Assembly: GCF_014874065.1 (NCBI RefSeq) | Contig: NZ_JADBEE010000001.1 | Location: 1,674,001-1,738,000, forward strand | Direction: 5' to 3' | Length of the DNA: 64,000 nt | Source of the DNA: Nesterenkonia halotolerans | GTDB taxonomy: Bacteria > Actinomycetota > Actinomycetes > Actinomycetales > Micrococcaceae | Shown here: piece by piece, positions 16,616-25,749 of the stretch | How positions within the stretch are numbered: the stretch's first letter is position 1 | Layout of the letters: every line of letters begins with the position of its first letter | Program-made: the position numbers and the translations under genes | The notes under the pieces: generated by a model | Told to the model about the DNA's origin: nothing | Database searches by the model: none | Seen by the model: only the letters and a program-made list of their open reading frames with translations

Positions 16616-17458
16616 TCAGGCCTCGCGCCAGGAGTGCTGCGGTGAGTAGCCGAGTTTCCGCCGGGCCTTCTCGATGGAGAGCAGCGTCTCGTTCGTGCCG
16701 AGGTCACCCTTCAGCGGCACGTCCGGGAAGACCTCCGCGACGAGTTCTGGGTTGGGGCGAGACATGACGGTGTCGGCGGCGGCGATGATGTAGCGCTCGA
16801 AGCCGGGACCTGCCACCTGCAGCGCACGCTCGATGGCCTGGGCACCATCGCGGGCATCGATGTAGCCCCACAGGTTCCACTTGCGCGCCATCGCATCGGC
16901 GTCGAAGGCTGGGAACTCTGCATAGTCTTCCGGGTTCATGACGTTGGAGAAGCGCAGCGCGGTGATCGAGAGCTGCGGGTTCCAGCGGACCAGCTCGATG
17001 GCCATGGTCTCCTCGAGGTGCTTCACCAGCGAGTAGGTGGACTCGGGGCGTGCCGGATACTCCTCGTCGACCGGAATATAGGGAGGGGGAGTGTCGAAGG
17101 GCAGGCCGAGCACAGTCTCGCTGGAGGCGTAGACGATGCGCTCGATGCCCAGCCGAATCGCAGCCCAGAAGACGTTGAAGCTCGCGGTCATGTTGTTGTG
17201 GAAGGTGGCGGCATCCGGACGGATCCCGGGGGCGGGCACCGCTGCCAGGTGCACCACGGCGTCCACGCCGTCGTGCTGATCACCGACTCCCCCGAGGGCA
17301 TCGATCACCTGTCCGTAGTCGGTCAGGTCCAGCTTCACGAACCCCGGTCCGCGGACACCCGCCACGTCGAGACCGAGAACCTCGTGTCCTGCCGCGCGGA
17401 GTTCTCGGGCGACGACAGAGCCGAGCTTGCCTGTTGATCCTGTGACTGCAATTCTCAT
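16616..17458 (-). CDS. NAD-dependent epimerase/dehydratase (extended SDR)
   Basis: 280 residues. The Rossmann motif is MRIAVTGSTGKLGSVVA, AVVHLAAVPAPG follows, and the catalytic pair is YSLVK. These define the extended SDR family, whose members oxidise, reduce or epimerise sugars and sugar acids. The GSTGKLG start and the YASSETVLG strand resemble uronate-dehydrogenase-like and NAD-dependent epimerase/reductase proteins, but I cannot name the substrate. Only nine bases separate it from the second permease gene of the BMP-type ABC importer, so it is probably the last gene of that operon and may act on the imported compound. Confidence 0.88.
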   Translation of the reverse strand: MRIAVTGSTGKLGSVVARELRAAGHEVLGLDVAGVRGPGFVKLDLTDYGQVIDALGGVGDQHDGVDAVVHLAAVPAPGIRPDAATFHNNMTASFNVFWAAIRLGIERIVYASSETVLGLPFDTPPPYIPVDEEYPARPESTYSLVKHLEETMAIELVRWNPQLSITALRFSNVMNPEDYAEFPAFDADAMARKWNLWGYIDARDGAQAIERALQVAGPGFERYIIAAADTVMSRPNPELVAEVFPDVPLKGDLGTNETLLSIEKARRKLGYSPQHSWREA

Positions 17459-17467
17459 GCCGCCACG

Positions 17468-18766
17468 TTACTTCACATAGGGCGTGCCGTTCGCGGCTGG
17501 AGGTCTGATCCGTCCCACGAATCCTGCCACGGCGAAGATCGTGATCACGTAGGGCAGCATCAGCAGCGCCTCGGAGGGTACCGGGGTGCCGATGGCTGCC
17601 AGCACATTGCCCAGCGAGGTGGAGAACCCGAACAGCAGGGCGGCGAGCACAGCCCCGATGGGATTCCAGCGGCCGAGGATCATGGCCGCGAGGGCGATGA
17701 ACCCCGCTCCAGCGGACATCTCCTTGCCGAAGGCCAGGCCCTGGCCGATGGTGAAGAAGGAACCGCCGAGTCCGGCGATGCCACCGGCGAGGATGACGTT
17801 GTAGACGCGCATCCGGTTGACCTTGATGCCCACCGTGTCTGCCGCCTTGGGGTGCTCGCCCACCGCGCGCGTGCGCAGTCCCCAGCGGGAACGGAAGAGG
17901 AAGACGTTGAGCACCGCGACCAGGATGTACATCAGGTAGACCAGGATCGTCTGGTCGAAGAGCACGGGACCGATCACTGGGATCTGCGAGAGCAGCGGAA
18001 TCGGCAGGTCGGGGAGCTGCTGGCGGGTGTTCCACAGCGCGGCGTTGTCGGAGAGCGCAGTGGAGAACAAGAACCCGGTCAGACCGATGACGAGGACGTT
18101 GAGCACCACGCCGACGATGATCTGGTTGACCTGGTATCTCACCGAGAAGAAGACCAGCACTGCACCGACCATGGCACCTGCCAGCGGCGAGAACAGCAGG
18201 CCCATGTAGGCATTGGTGAAGACCGAGGCGGCGACGGCGGCCAGGAAGGCGCCGGCCAGCAGCTGGGCTTCGATGGCGATGTTGATGACGCCGGAGCGTT
18301 CACCCACGAGTCCGCACATGGCCCCGAAGATCAGCGGCACCGAGAGCGCGAGAGCACCGGTGAGCATGGTGACCAGGGGGATGACCGCGCCGCGGTCCGC
18401 ACCTGCCCAGACCAGGAAGGCGAGCACGAAGAGGACTCCGAAGAGAAGCGGCAGCCAGAGCCCGGTGCGCGCTCGCCGGGCAGCCTGCCGGAAGGCGAAC
18501 GCAGCGAGGGCGAGCAGGACCACTGCCAGCACCCATCCTGCGGGGCGGGAGGGCAGCTCGATGATCGGGATCTCGAAGAAGTCCCCGGCTGAGGCGAACC
18601 TGAAGTGCGTGCGAGCCCCCGCTGGATTGGTCAGCGCGAAGATCAGCGCCAGCACCGCGAGGACCGCATAGGTGATGGGGTACTTCCAGGAGATGGGGCG
18701 CACTCCGGTGGAAGCGTCCTCGGACGTCTGTGCCGTGACGGCGTTGGTCTCGACGGTCTGGCTCAC
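17468..18766 (-). CDS. BMP-type ABC transporter permease (NupQ/YufQ-like)
   Basis: 432 residues with about ten membrane helices of the branched-chain permease-like fold (BPD_transp_2). Motifs include LIFGAMCGLVGERSGVINIAIEAQLLAGAF and LRTRAVGEHPKAADTVGIKVNRMR, where the E-P/A-A segment is the coupling region for the ATPase. It overlaps the preceding permease gene by four bases. Together with the next two genes and the lipoprotein it forms a complete importer of the purine-nucleoside type. The N-terminal part carries three helices before the conserved core, longer than in Bacillus NupQ. Confidence 0.92.
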   Translation of the reverse strand: MSQTVETNAVTAQTSEDASTGVRPISWKYPITYAVLAVLALIFALTNPAGARTHFRFASAGDFFEIPIIELPSRPAGWVLAVVLLALAAFAFRQAARRARTGLWLPLLFGVLFVLAFLVWAGADRGAVIPLVTMLTGALALSVPLIFGAMCGLVGERSGVINIAIEAQLLAGAFLAAVAASVFTNAYMGLLFSPLAGAMVGAVLVFFSVRYQVNQIIVGVVLNVLVIGLTGFLFSTALSDNAALWNTRQQLPDLPIPLLSQIPVIGPVLFDQTILVYLMYILVAVLNVFLFRSRWGLRTRAVGEHPKAADTVGIKVNRMRVYNVILAGGIAGLGGSFFTIGQGLAFGKEMSAGAGFIALAAMILGRWNPIGAVLAALLFGFSTSLGNVLAAIGTPVPSEALLMLPYVITIFAVAGFVGRIRPPAANGTPYVK

Positions 18767-20121
18767 TTGTCCGCCTCCTGTGTCGTAGTCGGAGCTGAGC
18801 CGGAATCGGCCGTGGCGAGGGCGGACTCGCGCGGGGCGGAGTCCTCGGCGTCGGCGCCCTGTGCCCGGCGACGGTTCTTCTTCAACCGTGGTCGCCCGTC
18901 AGCGCGGGGCAGGAAGAAGATGGTGCGCACCAGCGGCGGGGCCGCGATCATCAGCACGATCACTGCCTGGAGCACCAGGACGATGTCGATCGGGGTGCCG
19001 GTCTGGGCCTGCATCAGCACGCCGCCGGCGCGCAGACCTCCCAGCAGCAGGCCTGCCAGGAAGGTCCCCAGCGGCTTGGAGCGTCCGAGCAGGGCCACCG
19101 TGATCGCATCGAAGCCGAGAGTGCCCGCGATTCCGCCGGCCACTCGGTATTCGGTGCCCAGCACATGAGCGGCCCCGCCGAGCCCGGCGAGCCCGCCGGC
19201 GACGATCAGGACCAGAGCTGTGGCCTTGGTGACGTTGATGCCGGCCGTGCGTGCCGCCTCAGGGTTCTCCCCGATGGCACGGAATTCGAACCCGATGGTG
19301 GAACGCTCCAGCAGCCACCAGACGAAGACGGTGGCCAGGATCGCGATGAGGAACCCCGCGTGGAGCCGAAAACCGGGGCCCAGGAGGGAGAAGAGCTGAG
19401 CCGAATCGTCCACCGAGCTCGAGAGGGGCTGATTGGAACCCGTCTGCTTGAACCATTCCTGCTTCAGCAGCCAGGCCAGCAGGTAGATGGCGATGTTGTT
19501 GAGCATGATCGTCACGATCACCTCGTTCGCCCCGGTGCGCGCCTTGAGCACGCCTGCGATGCCGCCCCAGATCGCACCACCGATGATGCCTCCGGCGACT
19601 GCCAGGAGCACATGGAGCCCGACCGGAAGGGAGAGGGCGTAGCCGAGGAAGCCGGCGGAGGTCGCGCCGAGGATGATCTGTCCCTGGCCGCCGATGTTCA
19701 GCATCCCCGAGCGGAAGCCGATGGCGATGCCCAGGCCCGCCAGGATCAGCGGCACGGAGTAGACCATCGTCTCGGTCAGCGGACGGAAGGCTCGCTCCAC
19801 CGAGGGTGCCTGCCAGTCGAAGACGGCGCCGCGGAACAGCGATGAGTACGCCTCACGAAGCACCTGGAAGGAGGTCTCGAGGAAGTCGGTGGGCTGAGCG
19901 AAGAAGTAGCTCAGACTCCCCTGGACCTGCTCGTTCGCGCCGAGGATCAGCACGGCTCCGACCACCAGGGCAACGACGACGGAGAGCACCGTCACCAGCC
20001 AGGAGGTCTGGCCCAGGTCACGAAGGGCACGTGAGAGCCGTCCCTCGGCCTCGGCCCACGGACCCTCCTGCTTCGACGTCTGGGCAGGGGAAGTCCCCGG
20101 CTGGGACCCTGAATCGGTCAC
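18763..20121 (-). CDS. BMP-type ABC transporter permease (NupP/YufP-like)
   Basis: 452 residues with about ten membrane helices. Family features are TETMVYSVPLILAGLGIAIGFRSGMLNIGGQGQIILG, GANEVIVTIMLNNIA and FRAIGENPEAARTAGINVTKA, the last being the ATPase-facing loop. Hydrophilic, partly acidic tails stand at both ends. It is the heterodimer partner of the following permease. Its start overlaps the end of the ATPase gene by four bases. Confidence 0.92.
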   Translation of the reverse strand: MTDSGSQPGTSPAQTSKQEGPWAEAEGRLSRALRDLGQTSWLVTVLSVVVALVVGAVLILGANEQVQGSLSYFFAQPTDFLETSFQVLREAYSSLFRGAVFDWQAPSVERAFRPLTETMVYSVPLILAGLGIAIGFRSGMLNIGGQGQIILGATSAGFLGYALSLPVGLHVLLAVAGGIIGGAIWGGIAGVLKARTGANEVIVTIMLNNIAIYLLAWLLKQEWFKQTGSNQPLSSSVDDSAQLFSLLGPGFRLHAGFLIAILATVFVWWLLERSTIGFEFRAIGENPEAARTAGINVTKATALVLIVAGGLAGLGGAAHVLGTEYRVAGGIAGTLGFDAITVALLGRSKPLGTFLAGLLLGGLRAGGVLMQAQTGTPIDIVLVLQAVIVLMIAAPPLVRTIFFLPRADGRPRLKKNRRRAQGADAEDSAPRESALATADSGSAPTTTQEADK

Positions 20122-21707
20122 TTGTTCTCCTCTGCTTCGGCCATCTCATCGGCCTCGGACAGCGTGGTGTGGTGGGTGGCGGCCTGCTGTTTGGCCTCTT
20201 CGAGGGGGACTCCGGCCATCATCAGGCCCAGCACGTCTCGGCTGGTGGTCGCCGGGACGATTCCCACGATGCGGCCGCGGTACATCACCGCGATCCGGTC
20301 GGCGAGGTTCAGCGCCTCGTCGAGCTCGGTGGAGACGATCACACAGGGAGTGCCCTTGTCCCGCTCCTCGATGACTGTGCGGTGCACGAATTCGATGGAG
20401 CCGACGTCGAGCCCTCGGGTGGGCTGGCTGGCCACGAACAGGCGAAGGTCGCGGCTCATCTCCCGGGCCAGAACGACCTTCTGCTGGTTGCCGCCGGAGA
20501 GCGTGGAGATCGGGTCGTCCACGCTGCCCATGCGTACGTCGAAGCGTTCCGCCTGGGTCTGCGCGGCCTTGCGCATCACTGGCAGGCGAAGGGCGACGTT
20601 GCCTGGGCCTCCGGCGTAGGGAGCCGTGTCATAGGTGTCCAGCACATAGTTCTCGGTGACGGTGAAGGCCCCGATCACGCCGTCGGTGCTGCGATCCTCG
20701 GGCACGAAGCCCAGTCCTGCGGCCAGGCGCTGCTTGACGCTGAGCGGCGCCAGGTCCTGATCATCGAGCAGGATCCGGCCCGCGACTGGTTCGCGGATGC
20801 CGAGGATGGCCTGGGCGAGTTCGCTCTGGCCGTTGCCGTCGACGCCGGCGATCACGAGGATCTCCCCGCGTCGCACCTCCAGGTCGACATTGTCGACCAC
20901 GACCTTGTCCATCGGGCTGAGCACGGTCAGACCCTGGACCGCGAAACCGACCTCACCCGGTACTCCGGGCTCTTTGGCGGTCGTGAGGTTGACCTCGCGG
21001 CCCACCATCAGTCCCGCAAGCTCGGTCTCCGTGGACTCGGGGGTGGTCTCCCCCACCACAGCGCCGCGTCGAATCACGGTGATGCGATCCGCCACGGCAC
21101 GCACCTCACGCAGCTTGTGCGTGATGAAGACGATGGAGGTGCCGGAGTCCCGTAGCTGGCCCATGATGCTGATCAGTTCGTCGGTCTCCTGCGGGGTCAG
21201 CACGGCGGTGGGCTCATCGAGGATGAGCACCCGTGCGTCACGAGAAAGCGCCTTGATGATCTCCACGCGCTGCTGGGCACCGACGGGGAGGTCCTCGATG
21301 CGAGCATCAGGATCCACGTCGAAGCCGAAGCGCCCGGAGATCTCCAGCACCTTCTCGCGTGCCTGCTTCATATCCATGATGCCGCCGGCGCGGGTGGGCT
21401 CGTAGCCCAGCGCCACGGACTCGGTGACGGTGAACACCGGGATCAGCATGAAGTGCTGGTGCACCATGCCGATCCCGGCGGCCACTGCGTCTCCGGGTCC
21501 GTTGAAGCTGACCGGCTCATCATCCAGCCGAATCTCACCGTCATCCGGGGCGTAGAGCCCGTAGATGGTGTTCATCAGGGTTGACTTGCCGGCCCCGTTC
21601 TCGCCGAGGAGCGCGTGGATCTCTCCCGGCTCGACGGTGAGCGATATCCGGTCGTTGGCGGTGAAGGAGCCGAACCGCTTAGTGACCCCTCTCAGCTCAA
21701 GCTTCAT
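20118..21707 (-). CDS. BMP-type ABC transporter ATP-binding protein with two nucleotide-binding domains
   Basis: 529 residues with two fused ABC domains, as in NupO/YufO and RbsA. Domain one has Walker A GENGAGKST, the signature-like LPVGAQQRVEI and Walker B VLILDEPTA. Domain two has a degenerate Walker A (AGVDGNGQSELAQ) with the catalytic Lys replaced, signature LSGGNQQKVVLARE and a Walker B in which the acidic partner is altered (LFVASQPTRG). This asymmetry is normal for the family. It energises import through the two permeases that follow. The gene starts 33 bases after the lipoprotein gene ends. Confidence 0.93.
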   Translation of the reverse strand: MKLELRGVTKRFGSFTANDRISLTVEPGEIHALLGENGAGKSTLMNTIYGLYAPDDGEIRLDDEPVSFNGPGDAVAAGIGMVHQHFMLIPVFTVTESVALGYEPTRAGGIMDMKQAREKVLEISGRFGFDVDPDARIEDLPVGAQQRVEIIKALSRDARVLILDEPTAVLTPQETDELISIMGQLRDSGTSIVFITHKLREVRAVADRITVIRRGAVVGETTPESTETELAGLMVGREVNLTTAKEPGVPGEVGFAVQGLTVLSPMDKVVVDNVDLEVRRGEILVIAGVDGNGQSELAQAILGIREPVAGRILLDDQDLAPLSVKQRLAAGLGFVPEDRSTDGVIGAFTVTENYVLDTYDTAPYAGGPGNVALRLPVMRKAAQTQAERFDVRMGSVDDPISTLSGGNQQKVVLAREMSRDLRLFVASQPTRGLDVGSIEFVHRTVIEERDKGTPCVIVSTELDEALNLADRIAVMYRGRIVGIVPATTSRDVLGLMMAGVPLEEAKQQAATHHTTLSEADEMAEAEENK

Positions 21708-21739
21708 CTCTGCGGTGTCACCAATCAGCTAAGCGTGGG

Positions 21740-22837
21740 TCAGGAAGGGGCGTTCTCGGACTCGATGACGGTCTCGCCATCGATGATCTCCTGGCGGAGC
21801 TGCTCGATCGCGTCCTGCACCTCGGAGGGCACCTCGTCCTCGAAATCGTGGAAGGGTGCCAGGCCGACGCCCTCGTTCTCCAGGGTGCCGACATAGGGCT
21901 CGCTGGTGAACTCTCCGGCGACGCCCTCTTCGATGGTGGCGTACACCGACTGGCCGATCTCCTTCATCACCGAGGTCAGCATGATGTCCGGGAAGTCAGT
22001 GGACTCGTAGCCATCGGAGTCGACCCAGATCATCTTGGCATCGGCGTCTTCCAGAACTGGTCCTGCCCCGACGCCCGCGTTGCCGGCCACGGGCATGACG
22101 ATGTCCGCGCCCTGGCTGAGCAGCTGTTCGGTGACCTCGCCGCCCTGGGTCTGATCGCTGAAGTCGCCGGAGAAGGTGCCCGACTGCTCTTCCTTGTCCC
22201 AGCCGACGAGCTCGACGTCGCCGTCGTTGTCGTCGTTGTATCGAGTCACACCATCGGCAAAGCCGTCCATGAACACGGTCACTGAGGGGATCTGGATACC
22301 GCCCCAGGTGCCGACAGTTCCGGTCTCGGTCGTGGCGGCGGCGACGTAGCCTGCAAGGTAGGCGGCCTCACCGGTGTTGAACACCAGCGGCTTGCCGTTC
22401 TCCAGCTCACCCTCGAGCTCTTCCTCATTGAAGTAAGAGTCGATCAGCGCGAAGTTGGTGTCCTCGTTGCTCTCAGCCGCGAGGCGCAGGCCCTCTTCGA
22501 GCAGGAAGCCGACGCCGAAGACGACGTCGCAGTCCTGCTGGACCATGGTGTCGACGTTGGGTGCGTATTCGGATTCGGCAGTGGACTGAGCCTCGGCGTG
22601 CTGGATGTTCATCTCATCGATGGCCATCTGCAGACCCTCATAGGCTGACTGGTTGAAGGAACGATCGTCCCAGCCACCTTCATCGGAGACCACACAGGCC
22701 TTGTAGTCAGTCTCCTCGGAGGCCGCGGCCTCGCCGTTGTCCGACTCTTCCTCGGGTGCTTCGCCGCAGGACGACAGAACGAGTGCGGCGGCTGCGGTGA
22801 CGGCGAACGCGCCGCTGGTCTTGAAGGACCTCTTCAT
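21740..22837 (-). CDS. BMP family ABC transporter substrate-binding lipoprotein
   Basis: 365 residues. The N-terminus is a lipoprotein signal ending in LVLSSC-GEA, followed by an acidic linker and the BMP domain: YKACVVSDEGGWDDRSFNQSAYEG, QDCDVVFGVGFLLEEG and a GADIVMPVAGNAGVGAG segment. BMP proteins such as BmpA and PnrA bind purine nucleosides outside the cell and hand them to the NupOPQ-type importer encoded just downstream. ATG at 22837 is preferred to upstream codons because AGGAGC lies before it and the signal peptide begins MKRSFKTSG. A 20-base hairpin lies 26-45 bases upstream. Confidence 0.93.
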   Translation of the reverse strand: MKRSFKTSGAFAVTAAAALVLSSCGEAPEEESDNGEAAASEETDYKACVVSDEGGWDDRSFNQSAYEGLQMAIDEMNIQHAEAQSTAESEYAPNVDTMVQQDCDVVFGVGFLLEEGLRLAAESNEDTNFALIDSYFNEEELEGELENGKPLVFNTGEAAYLAGYVAAATTETGTVGTWGGIQIPSVTVFMDGFADGVTRYNDDNDGDVELVGWDKEEQSGTFSGDFSDQTQGGEVTEQLLSQGADIVMPVAGNAGVGAGPVLEDADAKMIWVDSDGYESTDFPDIMLTSVMKEIGQSVYATIEEGVAGEFTSEPYVGTLENEGVGLAPFHDFEDEVPSEVQDAIEQLRQEIIDGETVIESENAPS

Positions 22838-22862
22838 GGGGATGCTCCTCATGGTGCAAGAA

Positions 22863-22882
22863 CGGCACCCAGGAGGGTGCCG
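22863..22882 (-). promoter_or_regulatory. Short hairpin in the leader of the BMP operon
   Basis: CGGCACCC and GGGTGCCG pair perfectly around an AGGA loop; on the minus strand TTCTT follows. It could end transcription from the upstream MFS gene or act as a leader structure of the BMP operon. Sequence alone does not decide. Confidence 0.5.
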
Positions 22883-22981
22883 TGAAACGAGTGATGCAGG
22901 CAATAGTACGACAGATTCTCACGCCAAACATTGCACCGATGTTTCTGGGATGTTCACCGCCGCGATGACGGGCTTCACAGT

Positions 22982-24406
22982 TCAGTCGAGCTGCTTGGAG
23001 GTCGTGTCGGGGGCGAGTTTCAGCATCAGCAGCACCGCTGCGATCACGCCGAAGAGGCAGATCCCGAAGGCTCCGGCGAGTCCGAAGGTCGGTTCCATCC
23101 AGGCGATGAAGACCAGCGGGCCCAGCCCCGCTCCGATCCGAGAGACGGTCGAGGCCCAGCCGAATCCCGAGCCGCGGACCTCGGTGGGATAGAGCTCTGA
23201 CACGTAGGTGTAGAGGACCGGGATGCTGATCTGGATCACCATGCCGAAACCGAGCAGGAGCAGCAGCACCGCGGTGGGCAGGTGCATCGAGAATCCGAGC
23301 ACCACCAGCATCGCTGTGGCGACGGGCGCGGAGACGGCGAGCAGGGCTCTGCGCCCGGTGAGCTCGACCAGGACCGTGGAGATCACCACGCCGAGAAGTC
23401 CGACGGCGGCCATCCCCGCTGTACGGATGAAGGCCTGGTCCTGCTCATAGCCGGCTTCGATCAGCAGCGTGGGCATCCACTGGATGGCGATGTAGTAGAC
23501 GGTCATGATCGCGAGGAAGAGCACCCAGGAGACGGTGGTGACTCGCCAGCTATGGGCCCAGACCAGCTTGAGCTGCTCGCCGATGGCGCTGAAGCTCAGT
23601 TTCGGCGGCGCCTGGGTGGGCGCCAGCGTGTAGTGGCGCACCGGCGCGCCGGTGCGGGTGACCATGGAGTCGATGACCTTGCGGGCCTCGTCCATCTGGC
23701 CCTGCCGCATCAGGTACATCGGGGACTCGGGGACGAAGAGCCGCACGGCGAAGACCAGAAGCGCGGGCAGGATCATGGCCAGCAGCGGCAGCCGCCAGTC
23801 TCCCCAGGTGCCGATGAGCCAGGCCGAGACGAAGCCCGCGAGCGCGGCTCCCAGCGGCCACCAGCCGTCCATCGCGGTCAGCACGCGCCCGCGATGTCTG
23901 GCTGGGGTGAACTCGCCCACCAGGGCGTAGTCCACCGGGATGCAGCCGCCGAGTCCGACGCCCGCCAGGAAGCGGAACAGCACGAACCATTCGAGGCTGC
24001 CGGTCAGCACCCCCGCCAGCGTGAACACCGAGAAGATCAGAAGAGTCCATGCGAACGCCTTCTTGCGACCGATCCGGTCCGCGATGGTGCCCCAGAGGAC
24101 CGCCCCGACGGCCATGCCGATGAGGTTTGCGGTGCCGATCCAGGCTGCATCCGAGGAGGTGAGGTTCCACTCCTCGGAGAGCAGCGGGATCAGAATCCCG
24201 TTAAGCGAGACGTCCCAGGCGTCGAACATGAACCCGAGCCCGCCGACGATGAAGATCCGACCCTGCGTGTTCCACCGCCAGGGCAGATTCTGCAGGACCG
24301 ATTCTCCCGTGGGCAGCGCCGTCGGAGGCGTCGAGGTGTTCTGGTGCACGAGGAGAGTGTAAGCCACCCGGCCCGGGCCACTACTCCCAGATGACCTCGA
24401 GCTCAT
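22982..24406 (-). CDS. MFS transporter, sugar/organic-acid porter type
   Basis: Up to 474 residues with twelve membrane helices. MFS signatures are GTIADRIGRKKAF in loop 2-3, FLAGVGLGGCIPVDYALVGEF in TM4 with FTPARHRGR after it, and PESPMYLMRQGQ in the central loop. These place it among sugar-porter-like carriers that include niacin and aromatic-acid permeases such as NiaP and PcaK. Substrate is unknown. The reported ATG overlaps the end of the upstream gene by 26 bases and has no clear ribosome-binding site; a GTG some 13 or 19 codons further in is also possible. Confidence 0.88.
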   Translation of the reverse strand: MSSRSSGSSGPGRVAYTLLVHQNTSTPPTALPTGESVLQNLPWRWNTQGRIFIVGGLGFMFDAWDVSLNGILIPLLSEEWNLTSSDAAWIGTANLIGMAVGAVLWGTIADRIGRKKAFAWTLLIFSVFTLAGVLTGSLEWFVLFRFLAGVGLGGCIPVDYALVGEFTPARHRGRVLTAMDGWWPLGAALAGFVSAWLIGTWGDWRLPLLAMILPALLVFAVRLFVPESPMYLMRQGQMDEARKVIDSMVTRTGAPVRHYTLAPTQAPPKLSFSAIGEQLKLVWAHSWRVTTVSWVLFLAIMTVYYIAIQWMPTLLIEAGYEQDQAFIRTAGMAAVGLLGVVISTVLVELTGRRALLAVSAPVATAMLVVLGFSMHLPTAVLLLLLGFGMVIQISIPVLYTYVSELYPTEVRGSGFGWASTVSRIGAGLGPLVFIAWMEPTFGLAGAFGICLFGVIAAVLLMLKLAPDTTSKQLD

Positions 24407-25586
24407 CCGCCGTCATATCGACCAGCGGGGTCCCGAGTGTGCCGGGCTCACCGAAGTAGAGCTCGTAGAGGCTGGTCACTCCTCCCTGCTCGGCTTCATA
24501 CTCGACGTCGACCTGACCGCTGAAGTATTCGGCCTCCACCAGCGTGGGGGTCGTGTAGCTGGGCACCGGGGTGAGCCGCTGCAGCGCCTGCTCGGTCTCG
24601 GTGGTGAGGGAACGAGAGATGCTTCCCTCCACGACGGTGGCACCAGAGACATCCTGGGGCATGTCCAAGCCACAGCCAGCCTCCATCTCCTTGGAGGCCA
24701 CGCATTCCTCGACGTCGGCGAGGATGAGCTCGCGCCACGTCTCGGTGGCCTCTTCTGTGAGCGCAACCTCGAGGGTGCTGGCGCTCGTGTAGCTCTCAGT
24801 CACTTCGAGCACACCGTCGCCGTCGAACGTGAAGTTCTCGTCGTCGATGGCAAGCTCATACATCAGCCCCAGGAACACGGTGGCCTCCTGGGACTCGAGG
24901 GGCTGTCCGTTCACAGTGGTCGCGAGGTCGCCCAGATCTGGGGCCATCAGTTCGGCGGAGGCGTCCACCTCCCATGCGTCGGTGTCCGGGTTCTGGTACG
25001 TGTAGACCCGCTTCGTCACGCCGGCGTCGCCGAGGGTGTAGCTCACCTGAACCTCTTGGGAATATGCGGCCTCCTCGGCCGCGCCGGGCTCGGTGACCTC
25101 GAGCTCGGTGATGGGGGCCAGCTCCAAGGATGCGGCCAGCACGTCGTCAGTCATGAAGCTGTCATCCGTGACCTCGTAGAGCAGCGTCCGCGCCGCCTCG
25201 GCGTCGCCGTCTGCCAGCGCGGTGAAGTAGGCCTCCACCGCAGCCTGAGGGCTTTCGGCAGCCGGGGCCGCCTGCTCGGATGCTGCAGAATCCTCAGACG
25301 ATGCGGCGTCATCGTCTGCCGCGGCCTCGTCGCCTCGCAGCAGCAGGACGATGAGAGACACGACGGCGATCACCACGATCACACCGACCCCGATCAGCGC
25401 CCAGAGCACCCCTTTGCTCATCCCACCACCTTTGCTGGGACCGCCCGGGCCCTGCGGGTACATCGGGTCGCTGCCTCCGCTGGGATATCCGCCTGGCCCG
25501 CCCGGGCCCTGCTGGCCGTAGCCCTGCTGGCCATATCCCTGCTGGCCATACCCCTGCTGACCGTAGTCGGGTCGCTGATCTGACAT
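24381..25586 (-). CDS. Single-pass membrane protein with Gly/Gln-rich repeats and a large extracytoplasmic region
   Basis: 401 residues. The cytoplasmic N-terminus has four GYGQQ repeats (about 9-28) and a Gly/Pro-rich stretch. One membrane helix follows at about 60-83 (VLWALIGVGVIVVIAVVSLIV). The outer part begins with an acidic Ala/Ser linker, then AVEAYFTALADGDAEAARTLL, which looks like a DUF4878/NTF2-like module, and continues with beta-rich, acidic sequence containing two Cys (ADVEECVASKEMEAGCG). This layout is common in actinobacterial surface proteins of unknown role. A good start is ATG at 25586. It lies directly upstream of the MFS gene, overlapping it slightly. Confidence 0.72.
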   Translation of the reverse strand: MSDQRPDYGQQGYGQQGYGQQGYGQQGPGGPGGYPSGGSDPMYPQGPGGPSKGGGMSKGVLWALIGVGVIVVIAVVSLIVLLLRGDEAAADDDAASSEDSAASEQAAPAAESPQAAVEAYFTALADGDAEAARTLLYEVTDDSFMTDDVLAASLELAPITELEVTEPGAAEEAAYSQEVQVSYTLGDAGVTKRVYTYQNPDTDAWEVDASAELMAPDLGDLATTVNGQPLESQEATVFLGLMYELAIDDENFTFDGDGVLEVTESYTSASTLEVALTEEATETWRELILADVEECVASKEMEAGCGLDMPQDVSGATVVEGSISRSLTTETEQALQRLTPVPSYTTPTLVEAEYFSGQVDVEYEAEQGGVTSLYELYFGEPGTLGTPLVDMTADELEVIWE

Positions 25587-25749
25587 GTGATGCCCCCATT
25601 GCTGCCAGCACGAGCTGACTCATGACCGTCTCCAACACGCCAAACCCCCCGTGGCCTGGTCGCGGAGGCGCGAGTCTGCATGACACGCGCCCCTGAGATG
25701 AAACAGTACTGCCAGATCAGCCTGATTCCGCCTATTGACGGGGATTGAT

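Noticed and set aside
20118..21707. Damaged second Walker A in the BMP-type ATPase as a sign of a broken gene
   Set aside because: An unequal pair of nucleotide-binding domains is normal in the NupO/RbsA family.
25501..25560. Short tandem DNA repeat that might look like a small array
   Set aside because: It is the coding DNA for four GYGQQ repeats at the N-terminus of a membrane protein, not a CRISPR or regulatory array.
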